The notes: generated by a model from the sequence alone, not told the origin. A stretch of DNA of 64,000 nt from Acidovorax radicis (GCF_020510705.1 NZ_CP075184.1:2914001-2978000), one strand, 5' to 3'. Shown: positions 9,115 through 19,063, numbered from the stretch's first letter. Made by a program: numbers and translations.

Positions 9115-12075
9115 TCAAGGCACGGGCACCGGGGCCACCGACGCACGCAATGCGGCAGCGGGGCCAGGGCGCCCAAAAAGGTAGCCCTGCCAGGTGTGGC
9201 AACCCAGGCTGGCCAACATGTCGCGCTGCTCCACGGTTTCCACACCTTCGGCGATCACGCTCAGGTCCATGCTCTGCGCCAGCGTCACGATGGTGCGGGC
9301 AATGCTGGCGTCATTGGCGTCGGTGAGCAGGTCGCGCACAAAACCCTGGTCGATCTTGAGCTGGTCCAGCGGCAGCCGCTTGAGGTAACTCAGGCTGGAA
9401 TAGCCGGTGCCAAAGTCATCGAGCGCAAAGCCCAGGCCCGCCGCACGCAGCGTGGCCATGCGTTCGATGGTGTCTTCGACATCGTCAAGCAGCAGGGTTT
9501 CCGTCAGCTCCAGCTTCAGGCGATGGGGGTTGGCCCCCGTTTCCTCCAGCACGCCCAACACCTCGTTCACAAAATGGCTGTGGCGGAACTGGCGCGCGCT
9601 CACGTTCACGGCCAGCGTCCAGTGCGCCGTCAGCGGGTCACGCGCCCAGTCCACGAGTTGTAGACACGCCGTGCGCAGAATCCACGCGCCCAGCGGAACA
9701 ATAAGACCCGAGGCCTCGGCTACCGGAATGAATTCGGCCGGCGACACCAGCCCACGCTGCGGGTGCTGCCAACGCACCAGGGCTTCGGCGCCCACCATGC
9801 CGTGGTGCTGGCTGATCTGGGCCTGGTAGTGCAGCAGGAACTGGCCGTCGCGCAATCCCTCGCGCAAACCGGCCTCCAGCAGCGTGCGCGCCGTGACGTT
9901 GGCCTGCGTGCGCGGATCGAAGAACCGCAAGGTGTTTCGCCCAGCCCCCTTGGCCTGGTACATGGCCATATCGCCGTGCTTGAGCAACTCGTCCACAGAA
10001 CCTTGCGCATCGGCATAGAGCGCAATGCCGATGCTGCAGGCGCTGTGGTGCACACGGCCATCGAGCTGGTAGCTCTGGCTCAGTGCCTGCAGCACCGTGC
10101 GCGCCACCGTCTCCGCCTGGGCGGCCGCTTCGTGCGGGTGCGGACTCAGCCCTTCCAGCAGCACGACAAACTCGTCCCCACCCAGGCGCGCCACCGTATC
10201 GCCCATGCGAACGCAGCCCTCCAGGCGGGACGCTACCTGGCGCAGAAGCTGGTCGCCCAGCTCATGGCCCTGGGTGTCGTTGAGGTCCTTGAAGTTATCC
10301 AGGTCCACAAACAGCAATGCGCCCCCGCAACCAGAGCGCGCGGTGGCCACCATGCCGTGCTTCAGACGGTCGGTCATGAGGCGGCGGTTGGGCAAACCCG
10401 TGAGCGGGTCGTAGAACGCCAGCAACCGGATCTCTTCCTCGGCGGCCTTGCGGCTGGAGATATCGGTCTGCGTGCCCACATAGTGCGTGATGTCGCCCTG
10501 GGGCGAACGCACGGCGGTGATCGTGATCCAGGCCGGATACTCCGAACCATTCTTGCGCCGGTTCCACACCTCACCCTGCCACATGCCCGTGGTGCGCAGT
10601 GCGCTTTTTATGCTGGCGTAGAAGGCGGCATCCTGCCGCCCCGACTGCAGCAAGCGGGGGGTCTGCCCCACGAGCTCCTCCACGGCATATCCCGTAAGGC
10701 GCGCATAGGCCTGGTTGGCCTTGAGGATGCGCTGGTCGGGGCCCGTGACGATCATGCCCTCGAACGACTCGAACACGATGGCGGCAATCTGCAGTGACTC
10801 TTCGGCCTTGCGGCGCTCGGTGATATCGGTGGAAATACCGCAGAGCGCATGGATGCTGCCGTCGGCCTGGCGCAACGGGATCTTGATGGACCAGAAAACC
10901 CGGGGCTCGCTGTCGGCCCGGGAGGTATTCACCTCCTCGGCTTCGAGGGTCTCGCCGTCTTCGAGCACGCGGCGGTCGTTGGCGCGCAACTGCGCGACCG
11001 TGGCCGCATCAAAAAAGAACGTGTCGTCATGCCCCACCACCTCCTGGGCCGACTTGCCGAAGAGCTTGAGCGTGTGGTGATTGGCGTACTGGTAACGGTA
11101 GTCCTTGCCCTTGATGTAGATGAACGCGCCCACGCTGTCCAAAATGGTGGCCAGCTTCTGTTCACTGTCTTTGAGGTGGCGCGTGCGCGCCTGCACCTGC
11201 CGGCGCAGAAACACCACCGTCAGCGCGGCCAACAGGCTGAACACCAGCAACCCGCCCAAGCTCCACCAAAGCAGTGGCGAGATCCGCCCCCCCGGGTCCT
11301 GCGCACCCCAGCGCCGCAAGACCTCGCTGTAGGCAGGATCAGCCCCGCTGCGCCAGTCCTGTACCGACCGGTCAATAGCCGCCAGCACATCGGCATTGCG
11401 CTGCGGGCCGGTCGCAAAAAACAGCGCAGCAGGCTGAAAGACGATGCCGGAATCCAGCACCCCATACCGGGCCGAATGGAAATTGCCAAACAGGTGGTTG
11501 GAGATGACCGCATCGGCATCGCCCCGCTGCACCATCACAAAGGCATCCACGAGACTGGCGGCATCCACCAGCGAAACCTGGATGCCAAAACTGTCCATCA
11601 TGCTGGCGAACGTGGCGCGCTGCACCGACCCCCTGAGCACCGCCACCCGCCTGCCCTGCAAGTCAAACAGCGAATGAATCGCGCTGCCCGGCGCGCGATA
11701 GATCTGTGACCAACTGTGCAGCACCGGCAGGGTATGGAAGTCGTACAGCGCTTCACGCTCTGGCGAGCGGGCCACGTCGGGCATCAGATCAAGCTCCCCG
11801 GCACGCAGCGCGTCCAGGCAGTCCTGCCAGTCGCAGGGCACGAATTTCAGCGTCCACTGCTCACGCGTTGCCACCAGCTGCAGCAGGTCCACAAAAATGC
11901 CGGAGGCCTTGCCACCGGCATCGGCAAACACCTTGGGTTCGTTGGAGTAGACCCCCACCCGCAACTCACGGGGCGCGGCAGACACGCTGGCGCAGGCCCA
12001 CAGCAGGGGCAAGACCGCGACCCAACGCAGCCAGCCAACCCATCGGCGCCTGAACCGATACACGCGTGAACCCAC
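9115..12075 (-). CDS. Membrane GGDEF-EAL protein with periplasmic SBP-type sensor and two PAS domains
   Basis: A cyclic-di-GMP enzyme of about 986 residues. A signal sequence (LLWACASVSA) is followed by a periplasmic family-3 solute-binding-like domain (about 35-270), a membrane segment near 295-320, two PAS domains (about 345-570), a GGDEF domain with an intact GGDEF (near 632) and an EAL domain with EALVRW (near 763), DDFGTGYSS and VIAEGVET. Both catalytic motifs look intact. I chose a GTG start because GGGGAGG lies six bases upstream and a signal peptide follows; an ATG exists 93 bases further upstream without a good ribosome site. It diverges from a PilZ gene across 126 bases, suggesting a signalling pair. 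Confidence 0.92.
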   Translation of the reverse strand: MGSRVYRFRRRWVGWLRWVAVLPLLWACASVSAAPRELRVGVYSNEPKVFADAGGKASGIFVDLLQLVATREQWTLKFVPCDWQDCLDALRAGELDLMPDVARSPEREALYDFHTLPVLHSWSQIYRAPGSAIHSLFDLQGRRVAVLRGSVQRATFASMMDSFGIQVSLVDAASLVDAFVMVQRGDADAVISNHLFGNFHSARYGVLDSGIVFQPAALFFATGPQRNADVLAAIDRSVQDWRSGADPAYSEVLRRWGAQDPGGRISPLLWWSLGGLLVFSLLAALTVVFLRRQVQARTRHLKDSEQKLATILDSVGAFIYIKGKDYRYQYANHHTLKLFGKSAQEVVGHDDTFFFDAATVAQLRANDRRVLEDGETLEAEEVNTSRADSEPRVFWSIKIPLRQADGSIHALCGISTDITERRKAEESLQIAAIVFESFEGMIVTGPDQRILKANQAYARLTGYAVEELVGQTPRLLQSGRQDAAFYASIKSALRTTGMWQGEVWNRRKNGSEYPAWITITAVRSPQGDITHYVGTQTDISSRKAAEEEIRLLAFYDPLTGLPNRRLMTDRLKHGMVATARSGCGGALLFVDLDNFKDLNDTQGHELGDQLLRQVASRLEGCVRMGDTVARLGGDEFVVLLEGLSPHPHEAAAQAETVARTVLQALSQSYQLDGRVHHSACSIGIALYADAQGSVDELLKHGDMAMYQAKGAGRNTLRFFDPRTQANVTARTLLEAGLREGLRDGQFLLHYQAQISQHHGMVGAEALVRWQHPQRGLVSPAEFIPVAEASGLIVPLGAWILRTACLQLVDWARDPLTAHWTLAVNVSARQFRHSHFVNEVLGVLEETGANPHRLKLELTETLLLDDVEDTIERMATLRAAGLGFALDDFGTGYSSLSYLKRLPLDQLKIDQGFVRDLLTDANDASIARTIVTLAQSMDLSVIAEGVETVEQRDMLASLGCHTWQGYLFGRPGPAAALRASVAPVPVP

Positions 12076-12201
12076 AGCCTGCCTCCCCACACAGCGGAAA
12101 GCCCATGTTACCGAAAGCCTGCAAAAACCTCCAAAGACAATCTGCCATGGCGGGCGTTGGAGTAGCATGTGCCAACCCCACGCTTGGCCCAGGAGACAGC
12201 G

Positions 12202-12576
12202 ATGCCCCATGAACGCCGCCACTTCGTTCGCGTCAGTTTTGATGCGCCGGCCCTGCTGACCACCTCCAACGACGCATTCAGCGTGCATGTGCTGGACCTT
12301 TCGCTAAAGGGAGCACTCATCATGGCCCCCCCTGAGGCTGCGCTGGAAGCGGGCATGCTGTGCCAGATCACCATTCCCCTGGCCGAAACCGGCAACCACA
12401 TCGCCATGTCCACCGAAGTGGCGCATGTGCAAGGTCTGCACACTGGCCTTCTGTGTCGTGGCATCGATCTGGACAGCGTGACCCATCTGCGCAAACTGAT
12501 CGAGCTGCAACTGGGTGACCCCGCCTTGCTGGAGCGCGATCTGGGCGAGCTGACGACAGCCGCCTCATCCCACTGA
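12202..12576 (+). CDS. PilZ domain protein (c-di-GMP receptor)
   Basis: A 124-residue single PilZ domain. The N-terminal ERRHFVRVSF matches the RxxxR c-di-GMP motif, and DLSLKGALI corresponds to the second motif (D/NxSxxG). The ribosome site AGGAG lies six bases before the ATG. It is divergent from the GGDEF-EAL gene, so enzyme and receptor may act together. A rho-independent terminator follows within 25 bases of the stop, making it monocistronic. Confidence 0.93.
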   Translation: MPHERRHFVRVSFDAPALLTTSNDAFSVHVLDLSLKGALIMAPPEAALEAGMLCQITIPLAETGNHIAMSTEVAHVQGLHTGLLCRGIDLDSVTHLRKLIELQLGDPALLERDLGELTTAASSH

Positions 12577-12599
12577 GTCCCCTGATTCCCCAGCAAAAA

Positions 12600-12624
12600 G
12601 GGCTGCTACAGGCAGCCCTTTTTT
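12600..12624 (+). terminator. Rho-independent terminator
   Basis: GGGCTGC stem, TACAG loop, GCAGCCC stem, then TTTTTT. It follows the PilZ gene. The A-run before the stem lets it also serve the convergent acyl-CoA ligase gene. Confidence 0.85.
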
Positions 12625-12645
12625 GGTCTTGGTAGAGCAGGCCGT

Positions 12646-14331
12646 TTATTGCGCTTCTTGCTCCTGCAGCGCACGCCACATCACCTTGCCACTGCCGCTC
12701 TTGGGCAACGCCGTCACCAGCTGCACGATGCGCGGCACCTTGTACACCGCCATGTTTTCGCGGCACCAGTCGATGATCTGCTGCTCGGTGGTGTCCTGGT
12801 GTGTGGCACGCAACACCACCACGGCCTTCACGGTCTCGCCCCGGTAGCTGTCCTTGGCGGCGATGACGCAGGCCTCCTGGATGGCGGGGTGGCGGAACAT
12901 CAGCGCCTCGACCTCCGCCGGCCAGACCTTGAAGCCACTGGCGTTGATCATGCGCTTGAGCCGGTCCGTCAAGAAGAAGTAGCCGTCTTCATCCATGCGC
13001 CCCAGGTCACCCGAGCGGAAGAAACGTTTGCCCTCGAAATCGATGAACGCCGCTTCGGTGGCGTCTGGCCGCTTCCAATACCCTTCGAACACCTCGGGGC
13101 CATGGATGATGATCTCGCCCTGCTCGCCCACGGGCACCTCCTGCAGCGTGTCAGGGTCGATCACGCGGGCATCGGTGCCCATGAAGGGAATGCCCAGGCA
13201 TTGCTGCTTGGGATGATCGGGTGGGTTGGAATGCGACGGCGCCGCCGTCTCCGTGAGCCCATAGCCTTCGGCATAGCGCAGGCCATACTGCTCCAGCAGG
13301 CGCTGTGCAACGGCCTGGGGCATGGCTGCACCGCCACCGCCGATGTAGGCCAGGCTGGAGAGGTCGTAGTTCGCAAAATGGGGGCTGCCCAGCAGGTCGA
13401 TGATCATGGTGGGAATGTTCGTCCAGGTCGTGACCTGGTAGCGCGAAATCAGGCGCCCCGCCAGGTCACGGTCCCATCGCGGCATGATCACCAGCGTGGC
13501 GCCGCTGTAGATCGCCGTGTGCATCACGCTCACCATGCCCGTGATGTGGAACATGGGCACCACCGCCAGCGTCACGTTGTCGGCCGAGCCATTGCCCCAC
13601 AGGCAGCCCGACACCGCGTTGTGCATGATGCTTTTGTGCAGGTGCATGCAGCCCTTTGGTAAGCCGGTGGTACCGCTGGTGTAAGGCAACAACGCCAGGT
13701 CGTCGGGCCCCACAGCCAGCGCGGGGGGCATGTCGGAGCAGGCCACCGCATCCGTCCAGGCATAGGTGCGCCCCCCCTCCAATGCCGGCAACGGATGCCG
13801 GGTGCTCAGCCATTCCATCCAGGCCTCGGGCGGAGCATCAGCGCCTGTTACGCCGGGATCAAAAGCGTCGGTGAACTGGGTCACCACCAGATGGGCCAGA
13901 CGCTCGCCAAGCGGCAGCGCGTTGCTGGCCTTGGCCATTTCGGGCGCCAGATCAGCGGTGGTGAAGGCCACCTTGGTGTCCGGGTCGGTGACGTAGTGCT
14001 TGAGCTCCTCGGCCCGGTTCATGGGGTTGACCGGCACCACCACCGCGTTGGCGCGCAGGATGGCGAAATGCGCCATCACCAGTTGGGGGCAGTTCTGCAT
14101 GCACAGCACCACGCGGTCGCCGCGCTTCACCCCCAACTGCACCAGGCGCGCAGCCAAGCGCTCTGCCCCTTCAGCCAGTTCCTGATAGCTCACCGAACGG
14201 CCAAAGAACACCAGCGCCGCCTTGTCGGGGTAACGGCGGGCACTGATGGCCAGGTTGTCCCACAGCGAGGTGGCAGGCAGGGTGATGGCATGGGGCAGAC
14301 GGCGGGGCCAGAACTTGAAGTGAGGGCGCAT
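12646..14331 (-). CDS. AMP-forming acyl-CoA synthetase (long-chain fatty acid-CoA ligase type)
   Basis: Activates a carboxylic acid to its CoA thioester through an acyl-adenylate. The 561-residue protein carries the adenylate-forming motif LPYTSGTTGLPKG, the AMP-binding YGLTETA, the hinge region DRLKRMINASGFKVWP and a C-terminal catalytic Lys (PKSGSGKVMW). The start MRPHFKFWPRRLP has an AAAGGA ribosome site; the frame remains open upstream. Chain-length preference cannot be read from sequence. Confidence 0.93.
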   Translation of the reverse strand: MRPHFKFWPRRLPHAITLPATSLWDNLAISARRYPDKAALVFFGRSVSYQELAEGAERLAARLVQLGVKRGDRVVLCMQNCPQLVMAHFAILRANAVVVPVNPMNRAEELKHYVTDPDTKVAFTTADLAPEMAKASNALPLGERLAHLVVTQFTDAFDPGVTGADAPPEAWMEWLSTRHPLPALEGGRTYAWTDAVACSDMPPALAVGPDDLALLPYTSGTTGLPKGCMHLHKSIMHNAVSGCLWGNGSADNVTLAVVPMFHITGMVSVMHTAIYSGATLVIMPRWDRDLAGRLISRYQVTTWTNIPTMIIDLLGSPHFANYDLSSLAYIGGGGAAMPQAVAQRLLEQYGLRYAEGYGLTETAAPSHSNPPDHPKQQCLGIPFMGTDARVIDPDTLQEVPVGEQGEIIIHGPEVFEGYWKRPDATEAAFIDFEGKRFFRSGDLGRMDEDGYFFLTDRLKRMINASGFKVWPAEVEALMFRHPAIQEACVIAAKDSYRGETVKAVVVLRATHQDTTEQQIIDWCRENMAVYKVPRIVQLVTALPKSGSGKVMWRALQEQEAQ

Positions 14332-14519
14332 GGATGAGATTCCTTTACCCCGCAGCCTAGAGGCCATGCATCGGCATGGCATTGGGGATGCCACTGATGC
14401 CGGGTCGCGCAGGTGACGCGAAAGCAAGGCGAAGGTCCCGGCATCTGGTTGCAAGGCACTCGGATACCATCGTTGCCGACGGTTCCGCTCCCTCTATCTC
14501 CACGATACGACTCGACGAC

Positions 14520-14876
14520 ATGCTGACTGCCCTTTACTACCTACTGATGCTTTTGGTCGGGGTCTTTTGGTACAGATACGGCCAGAAGTTGCTGCGCCAG
14601 GGCCTGCGCGATGAGAACGATGAACTCACCAAGCCACCAGTCGGGCCGGTCGGGTTTGTGGTTATCAGCGGTGTGGCTGCGTACCTTTTGTTTGCGGCCA
14701 TGCGGGCCTTGGTGCTGCGCGAAATCCCCTGTGTCGGAAAAGGCTGCGCAGGCCAGATTTACACCTTGGCGGAGCATGCGGGTCAGTATTGGGCCAACCT
14801 GTTTTTTGTGGTGTGGCTGGTGCTAGCCCTGGGCTACGCGATGTACGTGACGCTCAAGATCTGGTTCAGGCAGTGA
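14520..14876 (+). CDS. Small inner-membrane protein, function unknown
   Basis: A 118-residue protein with three predicted hydrophobic segments: residues 2-18 (LTALYYLLMLLVGVFW), about 45-65 (FVVISGVAAYLLFAAM) and about 90-112 (NLFFVVWLVLALGYAMY). Two Cys lie in the loop IPCVGKGCAG between segments 2 and 3. The frame opens further upstream, but the first membrane helix starts at this ATG. No family is recognised. The stop codon forms part of a repeated motif (see next entry). Confidence 0.7.
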   Translation: MLTALYYLLMLLVGVFWYRYGQKLLRQGLRDENDELTKPPVGPVGFVVISGVAAYLLFAAMRALVLREIPCVGKGCAGQIYTLAEHAGQYWANLFFVVWLVLALGYAMYVTLKIWFRQ

Positions 14877-14894
14877 GAACGTGTTCACGATCTT
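14874..14894 (+). repeat. Stop-codon-associated motif, copy 1 (TGAGAACGTGTTCACGATCT)
   Basis: The motif begins at the TGA stop of the membrane protein gene. A near-identical motif starts at the GNAT stop near 43.2 kb, a shorter relative at the flavin reductase stop near 26.6 kb, and the MITE terminal repeat near 40.66 kb resembles it (GAGCCTGTTTACGATCTC). Confidence 0.5.
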
Positions 14895-14932
14895 AGGCAA
14901 CACCGTCTTTACCCCGCAGCTCGCTCAGGCCG

Positions 14933-17900
14933 TCAGCTATTGACCTGCGCCCACAGCTTGTCCAGCCGCTTCACGCTCACCGGCTGCGGCGTGCGCAGCT
15001 CTTGCGCAAAAAAGCTCACGCGCAGCTCTTCGAGCAGCCAGCGCAGCTCCTGCATGCGCGCATCCACCGCGCCCTTGCGCTCGGCCACAAGGCGCCAGTA
15101 GCGCTGCTCTTGCGGGCGCAGCTCGGCCAGCTTGGCGGCGTCGCGGGCGGGGTCGGCGCGGTATTTGTCCAGCCGCAGGGTGATGGCCTTGAGGTAACGG
15201 GCGTAATGGGCCAGCTGCGCCCAGGGTGCCACGGCGATGAAGTTCTTGGGCACCAGGCGTTGCAGTTGCTGCAAAGCATCCGCTGTCGCGTCAGGCGCGT
15301 TCTTGGTGTCCTTGATCTTGCGGGCGGCTGCCGCGTATTCGGTGAGGATGGTGGCGGCCAGGCGCGCGACTTCGTTGGCGATCAAGGTCAGGCGCCCTCG
15401 CCCTTCTTCCACGCGGCGTTTGAAGTCGAACTCATCGGTGGGCAGTGGGTCGAGCAAGAAGGCGCGGTCCAGCGCCACGTCGATGATCTGGGTGCGCAAC
15501 TCTTCCTGCGTACCCAGCGGCATGTAGGCCACGGCCATCTTCTGCAGGTCGGGGATGTTCTTTTCAAGGTACTTGAGCGCGTCCTTGATCTGCAGCGCAA
15601 ACAGACGGCGCAGGCCCGCGCGGTGTTTGGCGGCGGCCACCTCGGGTTCATCGAAGACCTCGATGGTGACGCCATCGCCGCCATCAATCAGCGCCGGGAA
15701 GCCCACCAGCGTCTGCCCGCCCTTCTTGATCTCCATGAGCTCAGGCAGCTCACCAAACGTCCAGGTCGTGTAACGCTGGCCTGCCTGGGCCGATGGCGCA
15801 GCGCTTGCCGGTTTTGCCGAGACGGGGCTTGCGCCTTTTACTCCTGATTTGATAGCTGCTTGCGCTTTAATATCAAGCGCTGGAGGCATATTTGATTCAG
15901 ATTTCTCGCTGTGTGCCGCCACAACACCCAACTTGAGCCCTGCCAGCGCCTGGAACGCGCCGCGCGCCTTGGCACCCCATTCGGCCTTGAGGGCGCCCAG
16001 GTTGCGGCCATGGCCGAGCTGGCGGCCATGTTCATCGACCACGCGGAAGTTCATGAACAAGTGCGGGCTGAGCATGTCGAGCTTGAAGTCGGCGCGCTTC
16101 ACATCGAGCGAGGTCTCATCGCGCACCTGCTTGAGCAAAGCGTCCGTCAGGCTGCCGGTGCCAAAACGCTCGGGCGCGTTGAACAGCTCGGCCAGCCGCG
16201 TGGCCGATTCAGGCAGCGGCACAAAGCGGCTGCGCGGGCGCTGGTGCAGGCTTTTGAGCAGCGCCTGGATCTTGTCCTTGAGCATGCCGGGCACCAGCCA
16301 TTCGCAGCGCTCGTCACTCACCTGGTTGAGCACGAAGAGCGGGATGGTCACGGTGATGCCGTCGCGCGCATCGCCGGGCTCGTGCAGGTAGGTGGCGGCG
16401 CAGTCCACGCCGCCCAGGCGCACGGTTTTGGGAAACGCGTTGGTGGTGATGCCTGCGGCCTCATGGCGCATCAGCTCGTCGCGGGTGAGCTTGAGCAGGT
16501 CGGGTCGCTTTTTACTTTCCTCGCGGTACCAGGCCTCAAAGCTGTGGCCGCTGCACACCTCGGGCGGCAGTTGCTGGTCGTAGAAGGCGTAGATGAGTTC
16601 GTCGTCCACCAGCACGTCCTGGCGGCGCGACTTGTGCTCCAGCTCTTCGACCTTGGCAATGAGCTTCTGGTTGGCGGCCAGGAAGGGCAGCTTGGTCTCC
16701 CAGTTGCTGCCGACCAGGGCCTCGCGGATGAAGATCTCGCGTGCGGCGTAGGGATCGACCTTGCCGAAGTTCACACGGCGGTTGTTGTAGACCACGATGC
16801 CATACAGCGTGGCGCGCTCCAGCGCCACCACCTCGGCCGACTTCTTTTCCCAGTGCGGATCCAGCAGCTGCTTCTTCAGCAAGTGCCCGCCCATCTGCTC
16901 CAGCCACTGCGGCTCGATGGCGGCGATGCCTCGGCCAAACAGGCGCGTGGTTTCCACCAGCTCCGACGCGATGATCCAGCGCCCGGGCTTCTTGTTCAGG
17001 TGCGCACCGGGGTGTTTGTAGAACTTGATGCCCCGCGCGCCCAGGTACCAGTCTTCCTCGTCGCCCTTGGCGCCCACGTTGCCCAGCAGCCCGGCCAGCA
17101 TGGACAGGTGCAGTTGCTCATAGCTCGCAGGCTGGGTGTTGATCTGCCACTTGTGCTCGGTCACCACGGTGAGCAGCTGGGTGTGGATGTCGCGCCACTC
17201 GCGCAGGCGGCGGATGCTGATGAAGTTCTGGCGCAGCAGCTGCTCGTACTGGCGGTTGCTCAGCTTGTGGGTAGCGGCTGGGGCGGCAGTGGATGGGGCA
17301 GGCGCTGCCGCAGGGCTGCCACCGCCACTGCGTTGTGCCACGGGCAAAAATGCCTGTGATGGCGCCTTGTGCGCGGCCATGGCCTTCTGCGCGCGGGCCG
17401 ACGGCAGGCTGGGTGCCCCGCCACGGGCCTCGTTGATCCACTTCCACAGCTTGAGGTAGCCGCTGAACTCGCTCTTGTCGTCGTCGAACTTGGCGTGTGC
17501 CTGGTCGGCCTGCTGCTGGGCTTCCAGCGGCCGGTCGCGCACGTCCTGCACGCTCAGGGCACTGGCAATCACCAGCACCTCTTCCAGCGCCTTGCGGTCG
17601 CGCGCCTCGATGATCATGCGGCCCACGCGGGGGTCGAGCGGCAGGCGCGACAGCTCCGTGCCCATGGGGGTCAGCTCGTTGGCATCGTCCACCGCACCCA
17701 GCTCGGCCAGCAACTGATAGCCGTCGGCAATCGCACGGCCCGAGGGGGCCTCGATGAACGGGAACTGCACCACATCGCCCAGGTGCAGCGACTTCATGCG
17801 CAGGATGACGCCTGCCAAAGACGAACGCAGGATTTCCGGGTCGGTAAAACGCGGGCGGCCGTTGAAGTCGGCCTCGTCGTACAGGCGGATGCAGATGCCG

Positions 17901-18982
17901 TTGGCCACCCGGCCGCAGCGGCCCGCACGCTGGTTGGCGGCGGCCTGGCTGATGGGCTCCACCAGCAGCTGCTCCACCTTGCTGCGGAAGCTGTAGCGCT
18001 TCACGCGCGCTGTGCCTGCGTCAATCACGTAGCGAATGCCAGGCACGGTGAGCGAGGTCTCGGCCACGTTGGTGGCCAGCACGATGCGGCGGCCGGTGTG
18101 GCCATCAAAGATGCGGTCCTGCTCGGCCTGACTGAGGCGCGCAAACAGCGGCAGCACCTCGGCATTGCGCATCACGGGCTGGTGCGAGAGGTGCTTGCGA
18201 AGGTGGTCGGCCGCTTCGCGGATTTCGCGCTCGCCAGGCAGAAAGACGAGGATGTCGCCCGCCGCATTGCCCTGCCAGAGTTCGTCCACGCCATCGGCAA
18301 TGGCATCGTTCAGGCCGTAGTCGCGGCTGTCTTCAAACGGGCGATAGCGCTGCTCCACCGGGAAGGTGCGGCCCGACACCATGATGACCGGCGCTGGCCC
18401 CTTGGCGCTCTCGAAATGCTTGGCGAACCGGTCGGCATCGATGGTGGCCGACGTGACGATGACCTTGAGGTCCGGTCGGCGCGGAAGGATCTGGCGGATG
18501 TAACCCAGCAGGAAGTCGATGTTGAGGCTGCGTTCGTGCGCCTCGTCGATGATGATGGTGTCGTAATTCTTGAGCAGAGGGTCGGTCTGCGTCTCGGCCA
18601 GCAAGATGCCGTCGGTCATGAGCTTGACGGAGGCATCGCGGCTGAGGCGGTCCTGGAACCGCACTTTGAAGCCCACCACGTCCCCCAGTGGCGTTTTCAG
18701 CTCTTCGGCAATGCGCTTGGCCACGCTGCTGGCGGCAATGCGGCGCGGCTGGGTGTGGCCAATCAGCTGACCTTTCTGTCCCGGCTTGGCATTGCATTTG
18801 CCCCGGCCCAGCGCCAGTGCAATCTTGGGCAACTGCGTGGTCTTGCCCGAGCCGGTTTCGCCGCACACGATGATGACCTGGTGCTGGGTGATGGCCTCCA
18901 TGATCTCGTCGCGTCGCAGAGAGACGGGCAGGGATTCGGGAAACTCGATGTGCAGGGGAGAGGAAGCGGTGGACGCGGTCAA
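14933..18982 (-). CDS. hrpA: ATP-dependent RNA helicase HrpA
   Basis: A DEAH-box RNA helicase of 1349 residues, about the E. coli HrpA length. It carries Walker A GETGSGKTTQ, DEAHERS, VTSATID, and the late motif QRAGRCGR, followed by helicase-associated domains and the long C-terminal domain of HrpA. The start is TTG; the next in-frame ATG is 27 codons later, after conserved-looking sequence. Two low-complexity linkers stand out: an Ala/Pro/Ser stretch near residue 555 (AAAPAPSTAAPAATH), and one near residues 1030-1047 that is encoded by an R1 dispersed repeat. The role is inferred from the family: RNA remodelling and rescue of stalled ribosomes. Confidence 0.96.
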   Translation of the reverse strand: MTASTASSPLHIEFPESLPVSLRRDEIMEAITQHQVIIVCGETGSGKTTQLPKIALALGRGKCNAKPGQKGQLIGHTQPRRIAASSVAKRIAEELKTPLGDVVGFKVRFQDRLSRDASVKLMTDGILLAETQTDPLLKNYDTIIIDEAHERSLNIDFLLGYIRQILPRRPDLKVIVTSATIDADRFAKHFESAKGPAPVIMVSGRTFPVEQRYRPFEDSRDYGLNDAIADGVDELWQGNAAGDILVFLPGEREIREAADHLRKHLSHQPVMRNAEVLPLFARLSQAEQDRIFDGHTGRRIVLATNVAETSLTVPGIRYVIDAGTARVKRYSFRSKVEQLLVEPISQAAANQRAGRCGRVANGICIRLYDEADFNGRPRFTDPEILRSSLAGVILRMKSLHLGDVVQFPFIEAPSGRAIADGYQLLAELGAVDDANELTPMGTELSRLPLDPRVGRMIIEARDRKALEEVLVIASALSVQDVRDRPLEAQQQADQAHAKFDDDKSEFSGYLKLWKWINEARGGAPSLPSARAQKAMAAHKAPSQAFLPVAQRSGGGSPAAAPAPSTAAPAATHKLSNRQYEQLLRQNFISIRRLREWRDIHTQLLTVVTEHKWQINTQPASYEQLHLSMLAGLLGNVGAKGDEEDWYLGARGIKFYKHPGAHLNKKPGRWIIASELVETTRLFGRGIAAIEPQWLEQMGGHLLKKQLLDPHWEKKSAEVVALERATLYGIVVYNNRRVNFGKVDPYAAREIFIREALVGSNWETKLPFLAANQKLIAKVEELEHKSRRQDVLVDDELIYAFYDQQLPPEVCSGHSFEAWYREESKKRPDLLKLTRDELMRHEAAGITTNAFPKTVRLGGVDCAATYLHEPGDARDGITVTIPLFVLNQVSDERCEWLVPGMLKDKIQALLKSLHQRPRSRFVPLPESATRLAELFNAPERFGTGSLTDALLKQVRDETSLDVKRADFKLDMLSPHLFMNFRVVDEHGRQLGHGRNLGALKAEWGAKARGAFQALAGLKLGVVAAHSEKSESNMPPALDIKAQAAIKSGVKGASPVSAKPASAAPSAQAGQRYTTWTFGELPELMEIKKGGQTLVGFPALIDGGDGVTIEVFDEPEVAAAKHRAGLRRLFALQIKDALKYLEKNIPDLQKMAVAYMPLGTQEELRTQIIDVALDRAFLLDPLPTDEFDFKRRVEEGRGRLTLIANEVARLAATILTEYAAAARKIKDTKNAPDATADALQQLQRLVPKNFIAVAPWAQLAHYARYLKAITLRLDKYRADPARDAAKLAELRPQEQRYWRLVAERKGAVDARMQELRWLLEELRVSFFAQELRTPQPVSVKRLDKLWAQVNS
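15840..15895. repeat. Dispersed palindromic repeat, family R1, copy 4, inside hrpA
   Basis: TTTGATAGCTGCTTGCGCTT followed by TAATATCAAGCGCTGGAGGC matches the intergenic R1 copies, yet lies in the hrpA coding sequence. Read in frame it encodes a linker containing PPALDIKAQAAIKSG. It causes no frameshift or stop. Confidence 0.85.
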
Positions 18983-19063
18983 AGCAGAAACTTCGTAGAG
19001 AATCGCGAATTATCCCAGCCCTTGCTGTTCCCCTCACTTCTCCCGACCGCCACCCTGCCGCAC

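Noticed and set aside
17369..19063. Long in-frame extension upstream of argA
   Set aside because: It lies antisense to hrpA; the ArgA family starts at the ATG at 19064.
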